DNA of 64,000 bases, taken from assembly GCA_963727955.1 (NCBI GenBank), contig CAVSII010000011.1:62001-126000 (forward strand), in the 5' to 3' direction. The notes below the pieces were generated by a model. It saw nothing but the letters and a program-made list of their open reading frames with translations, ran no database searches and was not told where the DNA came from. The stretch comes from Bog-756 sp963727955 (GTDB taxonomy: Bacteria; Actinomycetota; Acidimicrobiia; Acidimicrobiales; RAAP-2). Below are positions 49,799-59,600 of the stretch, one piece after another (position 1 is the stretch's first letter; each line of letters starts with the position of its first letter). The position numbers and the translations under genes are program-made.

Positions 49799-51238
49799 TC
49801 ATCCGTTGACGACGGTGAGGGTGAAGGCCTGGGTGGCGGTCTGGGTCGAGGACCGGCTCTTGAAGGTGGCGGTGATGGTGATGCTGTACACACCGGTGGC
49901 CTTGCTGCCGGCGGTGCCGTAGATGAAGGCGGTGCGGAACTGGTTGACGAAGGAGATGCCTTTGGGCAGTGTGCCGGTCATGGAGAGCTTGGGTGCCGGG
50001 GTTCCCGATGTGGTCACGGTGAACGAAAAGGGCGCGCCCACGGTGGCTGTGGCCCTGTCGGCGCTGGTGATGGCCGCAGGCAGCACGGGCTCGACCGATC
50101 CGATGTCGCACCCCACCGCCTGGGGGCGGGCAACTCCTCGCTGGTCGGTACCGGGGCACAGGATGACGCCGTCCACGAACGTGTCGAGCGGTATCCGGTC
50201 GAGGGCTGGGCTGGTCGGACCGGGCGCCTGGGTCTCCGTGGTCCCTCCGTTGTCAGCCAGCGGGCCGAGGTCCGGGTCGGTCTCCGGCAGGCTGTTCTGG
50301 CCTGCGGTGAACCCGCAGGTTCCGTCATCGGACAGGTTGTAACCGGCATCGGTCACGGTTCCCGAGCAGTCCCCAGACCGACCTCCGGCCACGATGGTGC
50401 CGGCCACGGTGGTCGTGGCCCCGCTTCCGCTGAAGATGCCACCGCCCCCGACAGGGGCGGTGTTGGCGGCAATGGTGCTGCTGGACAGCAGGAGCGAACT
50501 TCCGTTGAAGATGCCGCCACCGCCACCACCGCCCGTCTGAACGGCGTTGCCCGACACGGTGTCGACCGCCATCGTGAGTGTTCCTTCGTTGAGGACGCCG
50601 GCGCCCGCCTGGGTGGCGCTGTTGGTCGACAACGTGCTGTCGTTGACGGCGGCCGTGCCGAAGTTGAGAAGAGCTCCTCCGAACCCGGCACTGTTGTCGG
50701 TAAAGGTGCTGTCGTCAACGGTGAGCGTGCCGCCGTTGTCGATGGCCCCGCCCGAGCTGGCTTTGTTGCCGGAAAGGGTGCTGTCGTCAACGGTGAGCGT
50801 GCCGCCGTTGTCGATACCGCCGCCAGCTGCGGCGCTGCCGTCTTCGACCGTCATCCCCGACAGGACCAGGGTGCCACTCACACCGACATCGATGACAGCC
50901 GACGAATGGTCGCCGCTCAGCACCAAGGAGGCCGCCCCTGGTCCGGAGATGTCCAGGTCGCCGTCGATGGATAGCGGCGCCGTCAGTTCGATGGGCGTGG
51001 TGGGCGGGCACGAAGCGGTCACCTTGATCTTCTGCCCCGATCGGGCCCGGGCCACCTCGAAGGGGAGCGATCCGCGCACCGAGGCCGAGCCCGCGCAGGT
51101 GGTCACCGGCTGGGCCGCTCCGGCCACAGGTGTGGCCAGGACGGTCACCGGCACGGCCACCACCCCGGTCATCATCACCCCCGATACCACCCACCGGGCG
51201 GCTCTCCCCCGCGTCACACGGACATGATGACATGCCAC
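49799..51238 (-). CDS. secreted right-handed beta-helix protein with Ig-like C-terminus
   Basis: 479 residues: a signal peptide (about 13-42), a short lead with VTTCAGSASVRGSLPFEV, then a parallel beta-helix of repeated rungs such as GGGIDNGGTLTVDDSTLSGN, GGAIDNGGTLTVDDSTFTDN and GGALLNFGTAAVNDSTLSTN (about 130-270), then a Cys-bearing cap and a C-terminal He_PIG-type Ig domain (LPAAITSADRATATVGAPFSFTV, GVYSITITATF). Two adjacent rungs are encoded by nearly identical DNA around 50690-50830. No catalytic residues of pectinases are evident, so adhesion or structural binding is likely. Confidence 0.82.
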   Translation of the reverse strand: MACHHVRVTRGRAARWVVSGVMMTGVVAVPVTVLATPVAGAAQPVTTCAGSASVRGSLPFEVARARSGQKIKVTASCPPTTPIELTAPLSIDGDLDISGPGAASLVLSGDHSSAVIDVGVSGTLVLSGMTVEDGSAAAGGGIDNGGTLTVDDSTLSGNKASSGGAIDNGGTLTVDDSTFTDNSAGFGGALLNFGTAAVNDSTLSTNSATQAGAGVLNEGTLTMAVDTVSGNAVQTGGGGGGGIFNGSSLLLSSSTIAANTAPVGGGGIFSGSGATTTVAGTIVAGGRSGDCSGTVTDAGYNLSDDGTCGFTAGQNSLPETDPDLGPLADNGGTTETQAPGPTSPALDRIPLDTFVDGVILCPGTDQRGVARPQAVGCDIGSVEPVLPAAITSADRATATVGAPFSFTVTTSGTPAPKLSMTGTLPKGISFVNQFRTAFIYGTAGSKATGVYSITITATFKSRSSTQTATQAFTLTVVNG

Positions 51239-51295
51239 CTGGTGGCCGGCTCGGCTCCGACGCCTGCGTTCAGGCCATCGGCCAGAGCGCGTCCG

Positions 51296-52306
51296 TCACC
51301 ACCCGGTGTCGTTGACCAGTACGGCGGCCCCGTTGACCCTGTCGTGGGCCAGGTCCCGCAAGGCCTGGTCGGCCTGGGCCATGGGATAGGGAACGGCAGA
51401 CACCTGAACCGGAACCCGTGCCGCCTTGGCCAGAAAGGTGGAGCCGTCGGTGCGGGTGTTGGCCGTCACACTGCACAGCGTCCTCTCCTCGAAGAGGGAG
51501 CGCTGGTAGTCGAGGGAAGGGATGTCACTCAGATGGATGCCGGCGATGGCCAGGGTGCCGCCCCGGTCGAGGGCCTGGAGGGCCACGGGTACCAGCGATC
51601 CGACCGGGGCGAAGAGTATGGCGGCGTCGAGTGGTTCGGGGGGGACGGCGTCGTCACCGCCGGCGCTGGTCGCGCCCAGCTCGAGGGCCAGAGCCTGAGC
51701 CTCGGGCGAACGGGTGAGCACGTGGACCCGGGCCCCTCCGGCCAGGGCGATCTGGGCGGTCAGGTGGGCTGATCCACCGAATCCGTAGATTCCCAGTGCC
51801 CCGCCGGCCGGGAGGTGGGCCCGTTCCAGAGCCCGGTAGCCGATGATGCCCGCACACAGGAGTGGAGCCGCTTCCTCGTCGCTGAAGGTGTCGGGCAGGG
51901 GGTAGACGTAGTGCTCATCGGCCACCACGTATTCGGCGTACCCCCCATCGACGTCCCACCCCGTGAAAAGGGGATCGGTACAGAGGTTCTCACGCCCGGC
52001 CAGACAGAACCGGCACCGCCCGCAGGTGTGGGCCAGCCACGGAACGCCGACCCTGTCGCCGACGGCAAACCGGTCGGACCCCTCGCCCAGGCGGTCGACC
52101 CGACCGACCACCTCGTGGCCCGGGATCACACGGGTGTGTCGGGGGAGGAGGTCACCCTCAGCCAGATGGAGGTCGGTTCGGCACACACCGCACACCCTGA
52201 CGTGGATGCGGACCTGCCCGCCGACCGGTTCGGGGTCCTCCCGCTCCACCCGGAGGAGGGGGGATCCGTCAACCGGCCCCGGCTGGTCGACCGCCCAGGC
52301 CTGCAT
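51296..52306 (-). CDS. zinc-dependent alcohol dehydrogenase
   Basis: 336 residues starting MQAWAVDQPG at ATG 52306. Catalytic zinc ligands are C42 (CGVCRTDLH), H64-E65 (PGHEVVG) and C150 (LLCAG). The structural zinc site is the four Cys of CGRCRFCLAGRENLC (95, 98, 101, 109). The Rossmann segment GIYGFGGSAHLTAQIALAGG has the GxGxxG-like turn. It resembles the AdhA-type enzymes that oxidise small alcohols or aldehydes with NAD(P). It follows a zinc-ribbon gene on the same strand by 18 bases and may be co-transcribed. Confidence 0.92.
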   Translation of the reverse strand: MQAWAVDQPGPVDGSPLLRVEREDPEPVGGQVRIHVRVCGVCRTDLHLAEGDLLPRHTRVIPGHEVVGRVDRLGEGSDRFAVGDRVGVPWLAHTCGRCRFCLAGRENLCTDPLFTGWDVDGGYAEYVVADEHYVYPLPDTFSDEEAAPLLCAGIIGYRALERAHLPAGGALGIYGFGGSAHLTAQIALAGGARVHVLTRSPEAQALALELGATSAGGDDAVPPEPLDAAILFAPVGSLVPVALQALDRGGTLAIAGIHLSDIPSLDYQRSLFEERTLCSVTANTRTDGSTFLAKAARVPVQVSAVPYPMAQADQALRDLAHDRVNGAAVLVNDTGW

Positions 52307-52324
52307 CCGACGTGGTCCGCCCTC

Positions 52325-52711
52325 TCAGGCCGAGGTGGCGTTCCCCTGGGGCTCGGTGGCATCGAGGGCGACCGCCAGAGTGTCAGCGGCGGCGGTATCT
52401 GCACCGGCCCGATCGTCCCGGCCTTCGCCGCTGGTTTTGGCCGCCGCACAGGGATCGCAGACGAAGGAACCGGCCATCGTTCTGGTCGGCCGCCGCTCGC
52501 CACAAGCGGCGCAGCGGTGGCCGATGAAGATGAGCTTGTCGGGCGAGGGGAGGGGCATGGCCAGGCTCTCCAAACGGGCCCGGGTCCATTCGCTGAGCAG
52601 CCACGACGGCGCTCCGTCCACCGTGCCGTGCTCGACAAGGCCGTAGGCCTGCATGTCCCGGAGGAGGGCGTCGAAGCGCGAGTCCGACGGGCTGAGTTCG
52701 TCGAAGGTCAT
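52325..52711 (-). CDS. zinc-ribbon small protein
   Basis: ATG 52711 has GGAGG six bases upstream. 128 residues: a helical head (MTFDELSPSDSRFDALLRDMQAYGLVEHG), a middle with WTRARLESL, a four-Cys ribbon HRCAACGERRPTRTMAGSFVCDPCA and a disordered acidic/Ala tail. It could bind DNA or another protein. Its stop lies 18 bases before the dehydrogenase start, so it may regulate or assist that gene. No family recognised beyond the ribbon. Confidence 0.7.
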   Translation of the reverse strand: MTFDELSPSDSRFDALLRDMQAYGLVEHGTVDGAPSWLLSEWTRARLESLAMPLPSPDKLIFIGHRCAACGERRPTRTMAGSFVCDPCAAAKTSGEGRDDRAGADTAAADTLAVALDATEPQGNATSA

Positions 52712-52951
52712 GTCCATCCTCCACACCGGGTCGTGGGTAGAGAAACCGGGCTGGTTCTACGGCGTGTCGTGGTCATCGGCATCTCGGTTGGGGTCGGATC
52801 GGTTAGGGCAGTACCAACATACCCCCGACCAAACCTTAAAGTTCGGTCGACGCACGGAGCGGCTCGCCGTCGACAATGAGAGGATGACGGAGACGTCACC
52901 CGAGTGCGCCTCCGAGGGTGGATCGACAGCGAGCAAGGGAGTGTGTCTGCC

Positions 52952-53632
52952 ATGAACCAACCGACCAAGCCCGTGGCCGTCCTGTTCGATGTGGACGAGA
53001 CTCTGGTGCACACCGGAGGGGCAGGGGCGAGGAGCTGGAAGGCGGCCTTCGACAAGCTCTACGGGGTTCCCGCCGACATCGGCGTCCACACTTCGGCCGG
53101 TGAAACCGATCCACAGGTGGCCCGCGAGACCTTCGTGGGCGTGCTCGGCCGCCAACCCAGCGACGACGAACTCGACCGCCTCTACGCCCAGTACCTCCTC
53201 CATTTGGCGGACGACATCGTGGCGGCCGAGCAGTACCGGGTCCTTCCCGGGGCCGAGCAGACCCTGGTGGCCCTGGGTGAGGCCGGCGTCATGCTCGGTC
53301 TGGTGTCGGGGGCCATGGAAGGGGCGGCCCGGACCAAGCTGGTACCGGCCAACCTCAACCGCTTCTTCATCTTCGGCGCCTACGGATCGGATTCGCCGGA
53401 CCGGGGCGAGCTCACCCACATCGGTGTCCAAAAGGCGGCCACTCTCCACCGGAACCTCGAGCCGGCCCAGGTGTTCGTGGTGGGTGACACCCCGCGTGAC
53501 ATCGAGGCGGCAAAGGTGGCCGGTGCCGTGTCGGTCGGGATGGCCACCGGTCACTACTCGGTGGAGGAGCTGACCGCCGCCGGCGCCGACTTCGTGCTGA
53601 GCTCCCTCGAGCAGACCTTTCCCGGACTGTGA
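52952..53632 (+). CDS. HAD-superfamily hydrolase
   Basis: The start is ATG 52952 (MNQPTKPVAV); GTG 52943 is an alternative. 226 residues with motif I LFDVDETL (D13 nucleophile, D15), motif II LGLVSGAM, a Lys in motif III near ARTKLVP and motif IV VVGDTPRDIEAAKVAGA. The cap inserted after motif I is helical, as in phosphoglycolate phosphatase-like enzymes. It lies 13 bases before a TIM-barrel epimerase gene, with a Gfo/Idh gene after that, so a sugar or polyol phosphate is a likely substrate. Confidence 0.9.
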   Translation: MNQPTKPVAVLFDVDETLVHTGGAGARSWKAAFDKLYGVPADIGVHTSAGETDPQVARETFVGVLGRQPSDDELDRLYAQYLLHLADDIVAAEQYRVLPGAEQTLVALGEAGVMLGLVSGAMEGAARTKLVPANLNRFFIFGAYGSDSPDRGELTHIGVQKAATLHRNLEPAQVFVVGDTPRDIEAAKVAGAVSVGMATGHYSVEELTAAGADFVLSSLEQTFPGL

Positions 53633-53645
53633 AGAAGGGCTCCTG

Positions 53646-54497
53646 ATGGGCCCCGACGATCTCGTCCTGTGTTCGGGAACGCTGAGGCGACCCCTCCCTT
53701 TTGCTGAACGTCTGGACGCGGCAGCGGATGCCGGCTTCAGCGCCGTGTCGCTGTGGGGTCGGGACGTGGCTGCAGCCGAGGCCGAAGGCCTCGACCACGC
53801 CGACATGCGGGCCATGCTGGCTGATCACGGTCTGGCCGTTGCCGAAATGGACCCGGCCTGGTGGTGGCTTCCGGGGGCCTCGGATATCCGCATTCCCCCC
53901 GAGGCCGACAGCGAGGATGTCTTCTGCTTCGGCGAGCGGGAGCTGTTCGCCATGGCCGGGGCGCTCGGGGCCCGGTCGGTCAACGCCGTCGACGTCTTCG
54001 GCGGCGCCTGGGACACAGATGGGGCGGCCGAGGCGTTCGCCGGTCTCTGCATCCGAGCTGCTGAATACGGCCTCCTGGTCCACCTCGAGTGGTTGCCGTG
54101 GTCGAAGATCCCTGATCTGACCACCGCCCTGGCCGTCGTGGACAGGGCCGGCCAGCCCAACGGCGGGCTCAACATCGACGCCTGGCACGTGGTCCGGTCC
54201 GGTACCGCGCTCGATGACCTGGGCCGTGTACCCGGCCACCGCATCCTCGGGATCCAGCTGTGCGACGGACCGATCGAGTCGGAAGACAACCTGATCGAGG
54301 CCACCCTCCACCGACGCCAGCTTCCCGGGGAGGGGCAGTTCGACATGGACGGCATCGTGACCGCTGTGCTGGCCACCGGGACCACGGCCCCTTGGGGCAT
54401 CGAGGTGTTCTCCGATGAACTCCACGAGCTTCCTGCTGGCGACGCCGCCCGGGCCGCCGGTCGGGCCCTCCGGGCCGTCCGGGTCGACCGCCGATGA
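53646..54497 (+). CDS. sugar phosphate isomerase/epimerase-like TIM-barrel protein
   Basis: 283 residues. LVLCSGTLRRPLPFAERLDAAADAGFSAVSLWG is the first barrel strand and helix; DHADMRAMLADHGLAVAEMDPAWWWLPG, GARSVNAVDVFGG and LLVHLEWLPW follow, the last with the E that usually binds metal. LNIDAWHVVRSG supplies a further D-H pair. This is the AP-endonuclease-2/xylose-isomerase-like family (IolE-type). Its end overlaps the Gfo/Idh gene by ATGA. The pairing is typical of inositol or rare-sugar pathways. Confidence 0.88.
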   Translation: MGPDDLVLCSGTLRRPLPFAERLDAAADAGFSAVSLWGRDVAAAEAEGLDHADMRAMLADHGLAVAEMDPAWWWLPGASDIRIPPEADSEDVFCFGERELFAMAGALGARSVNAVDVFGGAWDTDGAAEAFAGLCIRAAEYGLLVHLEWLPWSKIPDLTTALAVVDRAGQPNGGLNIDAWHVVRSGTALDDLGRVPGHRILGIQLCDGPIESEDNLIEATLHRRQLPGEGQFDMDGIVTAVLATGTTAPWGIEVFSDELHELPAGDAARAAGRALRAVRVDRR

Positions 54498-55585
54498 GCG
54501 GGGCCGTCGTCATCGGCACCGGGTTCGGGTGCATCACCCACGTGCGGGCCCTGCGGGCGGCCGGCTTCGAGGTGGTCGCCCTGGTCGGCCGGGACGAGGA
54601 CAAAACGGCCCGGCGTGCCGGCCTGCTCGGTGTTCCGGTGAGCCTGTCCTCCGTGGACGAGGCCCTCGCCCTCGACGGGGTGGATGCGGTGACTGTGGCT
54701 ACCCCGCCCCATACCCACGCACCCATCGCACTGGCCGCCATCGCCGCCGGTAAGCACGTGATCTGCGAGAAGCCCTTTGCCCGCCATGCGGCCGAGGGGC
54801 GCCGGGTGCTGCGGGCGGCCGAGGAGGCGGGCGTGGTGCACCTGCTCGGGTGCGAGTTCCGGTGGGACCCGGGCCAGGCCCTGCTGGCCCAGGCGGTGGC
54901 CACCGGCCAGGTGGGAGAGCCCCGCCTGGCCACGGTGATCATGCACGTCCCCCTGTTGGCCGACCGGTCGGCAGAGGTGCCGGCGTGGTGGGCGGACGCC
55001 GACCAAGGAGGAGGGTGGCTGGGCGCACACGGCTCCCAGATCATCGATCAGGTCCGGGTGACCCTCGGCGAGTTCGAGTCGGTGAGTGCGTCACTTCCTC
55101 ATGTGGCTGACAATGCCATGACCGCCGAGGACGCCTTCGTCGTTCATTTCCGCCTGCGGTCGGGCGCGGTTGGCACCCTCCAGAGCACAGCCGGCGACTG
55201 GGGCCCGCCGGTGGTCGTGACCCGGGCGACCGGCTCTGCCGGCACCGCCTGGATCGAGGGCGTGGGATCGACGGTCAGAGTGGCCGACCGATCAGGGACC
55301 CGTACCCTGCCGGTTCCCGACGAACTGTCCTCCCCGTCCCCGCCACCGCTCCCCGCCGGTCTGGTCACGACCGCCTACGAGCGGATGATCGCCCACGGTA
55401 CGGACTTCGGCCCTTACACCCGGTTGGCCGAAGTGCTCCGCAGTCGGATGGAGGGCCTCCCTGACCCGGTGGGACCGCAGCCGGCCACCTTTGTCGACGG
55501 GGTCCGGAACATGGCAGTGGTCGACGCCGTGCGCCGATCTGCGGCCGAGCGGTCGTGGGTGGCAGTGGACGACGGGCTGGCCTGA
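54494..55585 (+). CDS. Gfo/Idh/MocA family oxidoreductase
   Basis: 363 residues, coupled to the upstream gene by ATGA. Rossmann segment VVIGTGFGCITHVRALRAAGFEVVALVGRDEDK; VTVATPPHTHAPIALAAIAAGKHVICEKPFARH includes the EKP motif whose Lys is catalytic. The C-terminal half has GGGWLGAHGSQIIDQVRVTLG (catalytic His/Asp region). It would oxidise a sugar or cyclitol with NAD(P), then be followed by isomerisation by the upstream epimerase. The stop codon lies in a 28-bp tandem duplication. Confidence 0.9.
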   Translation: MSGAVVIGTGFGCITHVRALRAAGFEVVALVGRDEDKTARRAGLLGVPVSLSSVDEALALDGVDAVTVATPPHTHAPIALAAIAAGKHVICEKPFARHAAEGRRVLRAAEEAGVVHLLGCEFRWDPGQALLAQAVATGQVGEPRLATVIMHVPLLADRSAEVPAWWADADQGGGWLGAHGSQIIDQVRVTLGEFESVSASLPHVADNAMTAEDAFVVHFRLRSGAVGTLQSTAGDWGPPVVVTRATGSAGTAWIEGVGSTVRVADRSGTRTLPVPDELSSPSPPPLPAGLVTTAYERMIAHGTDFGPYTRLAEVLRSRMEGLPDPVGPQPATFVDGVRNMAVVDAVRRSAAERSWVAVDDGLA

Positions 55586-55629
55586 GCCTCGCCACCCCGC
55601 AGGGCTGGCCTGAGCCACGCCACCCCGCA
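55574..55629. repeat. 28-bp tandem duplication at a gene end
   Basis: Two 28-bp units, 55574-55601 and 55602-55629, differ at one base; both begin GGGCTGGCCTGAGCC and end CGCCACCCCGCA. The first unit contains the TGA of the Gfo/Idh gene, so the stop is duplicated. Confidence 0.9.
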
Positions 55630-55640
55630 GGGTGCCTGGG

Positions 55641-56588
55641 TCAGGAAATGGGCGGGGCGGTCGAGGTCGCCCGCCGGTGTGGTTCGGAGTGATCCCAGTC
55701 GGCCAGCAGCGTACGGAGGGCGGTGAGCAGGATGAGAGGCTGATCGAGCATGGCGTGGTGCCCTGCCTCGGGGATGACGATGACCGGCGTGACCCGGCCC
55801 AGCTCCTCGTACATCGAACGACCGATATCGGCGGTGACCAGTCCGTGCTCCGACCGCAGCAGGGCGAACCGGCAGCGCACCCGGGACAGGTAGGGGAGGG
55901 CCACCCCCCGGATGCCTCCGCCGAATTGGGCGAACACCAACCGGTCGAACTTCCACTGCCATCCGTCACCGACGGCCCTGACCGAGCGGCGGGCCACGTG
56001 GTCGATCACGTAGTCGAGGTAGTAGTCCTGGGCCGGGACGGTACGGAAATGACGTACGGCGTCGTCCACCGTCGGGTAGACCCTGGGCCGGCCGAACGCC
56101 TGCCGGAGGCGGTAGGCGTCGATCTCCGGATCGGGCTCGGTGACCGGCGAATCGCACACGATGGCCCCGCTCAAACCATCGGGGTGGCGTGCCGCCGTTG
56201 CGATGGTGACGAAGCCTCCCATGCTGTGACCGATGATGACCGGGGGACCGTCGATGCGCCCGATGGCGGCCATCGCCATGACCTCGTCGGTCCACTGCTC
56301 GAGCGAATACTCGCTCCGGTGACCGCTGTCCCCGTGGCCCGACAGGTCGAGGCAGATCACTCGGAAGTCGGTGCTGAAGGTGGCGGCCACGTGGGTCCAC
56401 CAGTGGGCGTGGGCCCCGCCCCCGTGCACGAACAACAGCCCCCGTCTACCCGGCTGCCCACAGGCCAGACCGTGGATGGTGCAGCCGTCGACCTCGACCT
56501 CGATGTCCTCTTGAGGGACGCCCAGCGCCCGCACGAACCACGCCGGTGAACCGGCCAGGGGCCCAGCCGGTGGGGGCGATCTCGTCAC
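55641..56588 (-). CDS. alpha/beta-hydrolase
   Basis: 315 residues. HGGG (55-58) is the oxyanion-hole loop, VICLDLSGHGDSGH follows, and IIGHSMGGFV (118-127) holds the nucleophile S122. The acid is expected in the RFALLRSEHG region and the base His in EAGHHAMLDQP. It resembles ester or C-C bond hydrolases of actinobacterial catabolism. No lid signature pointing to a substrate was found. The gene stands alone and converges with the Gfo/Idh operon. Confidence 0.9.
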   Translation of the reverse strand: MTRSPPPAGPLAGSPAWFVRALGVPQEDIEVEVDGCTIHGLACGQPGRRGLLFVHGGGAHAHWWTHVAATFSTDFRVICLDLSGHGDSGHRSEYSLEQWTDEVMAMAAIGRIDGPPVIIGHSMGGFVTIATAARHPDGLSGAIVCDSPVTEPDPEIDAYRLRQAFGRPRVYPTVDDAVRHFRTVPAQDYYLDYVIDHVARRSVRAVGDGWQWKFDRLVFAQFGGGIRGVALPYLSRVRCRFALLRSEHGLVTADIGRSMYEELGRVTPVIVIPEAGHHAMLDQPLILLTALRTLLADWDHSEPHRRATSTAPPIS

Positions 56589-56604
56589 GCCCGCGCCGGT
56601 GGGC

Positions 56605-59600
56605 TCAGACCGATGCCCGGGCGGTCAGCGTCGGCTCGCCCGGGACGCCGTCGCGATAGTGGACCGTCCGGTACCGGACGGCGGGTACGCGCACGCCTCC
56701 CAGCCACTCGCCCGTCAGGTTGAGCGGATCGGCCCCGGCCACCACGACGTCATCTCCCCGGGTGGTCTCTCGCCGCACGTCGGCCAGCAGCGCCACCGCC
56801 TCGGGCAGGGCGTACTGCTCGCCGGACATGCCGGCTACGAAGCGGCCCCCCATCACCTGGCCGCGGGCTTCGAGGCGGCGGAGGGCGCGGATGACGTCGC
56901 GCCAGGGGACACGGTACGACTCGCGCGACCAGATCTCCCACGCCACCATCCCCCACCGGGCCAGCAGCTGCCAGGCCACCGCCTCGGCCAGTTCCTCGGA
57001 CGCCGGTCCGCCGGTCACCTCGGCGTCGAAGACCTCGGGTTCGGGCAGGAGTGACCAACGTCCCTCTCCGACGCCGGATCCCACCACGCTGCGTTGGCGA
57101 CCGAGGGCGACACGCCTGTCCGATCGGCGCCGAACCGCTGACCGTTGCCGCCGACGGGTGGCCAGCAGCGAGCGCACGGCAGAAAAGGCGTCGGCCGTCA
57201 CCATGCCTCGGGCCACCAGATCCCACAGACCCTCGTCGACTTCGGTGCTCAACCGACCCGACGCGGTGGCCAGTTCGGAGCGGAAGCACGCCCCGCGCTG
57301 GCGAAGGGCGGCCAGGATGTCCGCCGAGGCACCGGCCGCTGGGGTGGTCGGTGCCCGATCCGCCCGTACGGCGGCCAGCATCCAGCTCAGATCGGGTCGG
57401 GTGACGATGGCCAGCGGAGTGGCCGGCGAGGGTGTCGCCGAGCCCCGTCGACCAAGGGCCGGCACCGACGGATCAACCGGGGCCGAAGCCGGTCCAGTCC
57501 CCGCCGGTCCAGTGCCCGCCGGTCCAGTGCCCGCCGGTCCAGTCCCCGCCGGTCCAGTCCCCGCCGGTCCAGTCCCCGCCGGTCCTGTGTCATCGGCCAC
57601 GACCCCCGCCTCCCCGTCGGCGGTCTGTTCGCGTTCGGGACGTGGCGTCAGCCGACCCCATGCCACCTCGCCGGCCAGGCACAGCTCGTCGAGCCACCGG
57701 GGGTCGTAGTTGGCCACCCGGGCCGGTAGGACATGGCGTTCCCACTCGCCCGCTGCCACCTCGAGCCCCTGCAGTTGCTCGATGACGGCCAGCAGCCCGG
57801 CTCGCCCTTCGGCCTGCGTGCCGTGGGCCACGTGCTGCCAGCAGGCCAGGAATCGCACGAAATCGGCGACGCTGGCTGGTTCGACCTGACGCCGTCGTCG
57901 GGTACGGCTGGCACCGTGGAGCCGTACCAAAAGGTGGCGGGCGCACCACCGTCCGTCTGGGAGCTCGATGGCCGATCCGACTCCTTCCAGACGGCCCAGT
58001 CCGGTGCGGGCCCGGCCGACGGTCATTGGTGCGCCGAGGACCGAGCCGGTCGGAAGGGGCCCTTCGGCCACCAGCTGTTCGACGGTCACCGGTCCCGAGA
58101 TCTCGAGGTGACCGCCGATGCACTCGGCCACCGCGTCGTCGCTGTCGACCATCGGGTCGGCGAGCGAGAGGACGATCAGCTCGGCCCTGTCTCGCCGTTC
58201 GGTCGGTGTCCACGCACCCCCGATCAGGCTGGCCCGCCCCTCGGCCTCCAGTTGCTCGAACCATTCCTGCCAGGCGGCCACCGGTCGGCACAGAACCAGC
58301 GAGCAGAGGAGCTCGTGCAGTTCGTCGGCATCACGCGGTCGGGGCCGGGCCTGGTCGAGCACCTCGGCCACAGCGCCGGGGTCGAGTGGGCCGAGCTCGG
58401 ACGGATCGACGGGCAGACCGGAGGGCAGTCCGTTGGGACCGAGGGGACCAAGACCTCTGGCCAGGGGCACGGCTCGCGTCCTCCGCTCCTCGAGGGGAGC
58501 ACCGTCCAGGAAGGTGTATGGCCGCCCGCTCAGGATGCCGTGGGCCAACGGGGATGCCTCGGCTGATTCGACCAGGTGGATCCCGACACGGCCCGCCTCC
58601 ACCTCGGCCAGCAGGGTGCTCAGACCGTCGGCGTCGAGCGGCTCGGTGAGACAGTCGTCGACCGTCTGGCGGACCAGCACGTGATCGGGGACGGGTACCG
58701 GACCGGGACCGGCGTTCTCCTGACAGGCGGCCAGGGCCGGCCAGGCCGCGGCCAGCAAGTCATCGGCCTCCATGCGCTGGAGATGGATGGGACGTCGCTG
58801 ACCCCCACACGAGCGGGGTACCACCAATGCCCGGTTGAGGTTCCATCGCCACCGGGAGGCCAGCATCGGATGGGGCAGCACGGCCTGGGTGAGGACGTCG
58901 GTGACCGTGCCGCTGTGCAGCATGGTCGGCACCTGGCTCAGCGGGAAGCTGTGCTGCGGGCCGAGGGAGAGGACGACGGTGTCGTCGTCGGCCGCCGCCT
59001 GCAACTCGAAATCGAAGGACACGCAGAACCTCTTGCGCAGGGCCAGCCCGAAAGCCCGGTTGATGCGTCCCCCGTAGGGCGAGTGGACGATGAGCTGGGT
59101 TCCCTCGCTCTCGTCGAAGACCCGCTCGATGACCAGGCGATCCCGGGTGGGGAGAGCGCCCAGGGCGGCCAGACCGGCCCCCAGGTAGGCGACCACCTGG
59201 GTGGCCACCTCTTCGGACACCCCGGCCGTCCGACGCACCACCTGACGGGCGGTGTCACCGTCCCCCGCCCCCAGGAGGGGCTCGAGCTCGGCCCGGAGTG
59301 ATCCCACCTCGGCCGACAACTCGGCGGTCCGGGCGGGAGCCTCCCCCAGCCAGAAGGGGATGGTCGGCGGGAGGTCGCCGGCATCGTGGACGCGCACTGT
59401 TCCCGTTTCGACCTTCACCACCCGCCACGAGTGGGTGCCCAGTAGGAAGATGTCTCCGGCGGTGGCCTCGACGGCAAAGTCCTCGTGGACCGATCCCACC
59501 GTGACGCCGTCGGGGTCGAGGACGACTCGGTAGTCGCCGGTCTCGGGTATGGCTCCTCCGCTGGTCAGGGCGGCCAGTTTGGCGCCCCGCCGGGGTCGGA

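Noticed and set aside
57491..57588. CRISPR-like array at the 15-bp repeats
   Set aside because: Units abut with no unique spacers and sit in frame inside the Lhr gene; it is a minisatellite.
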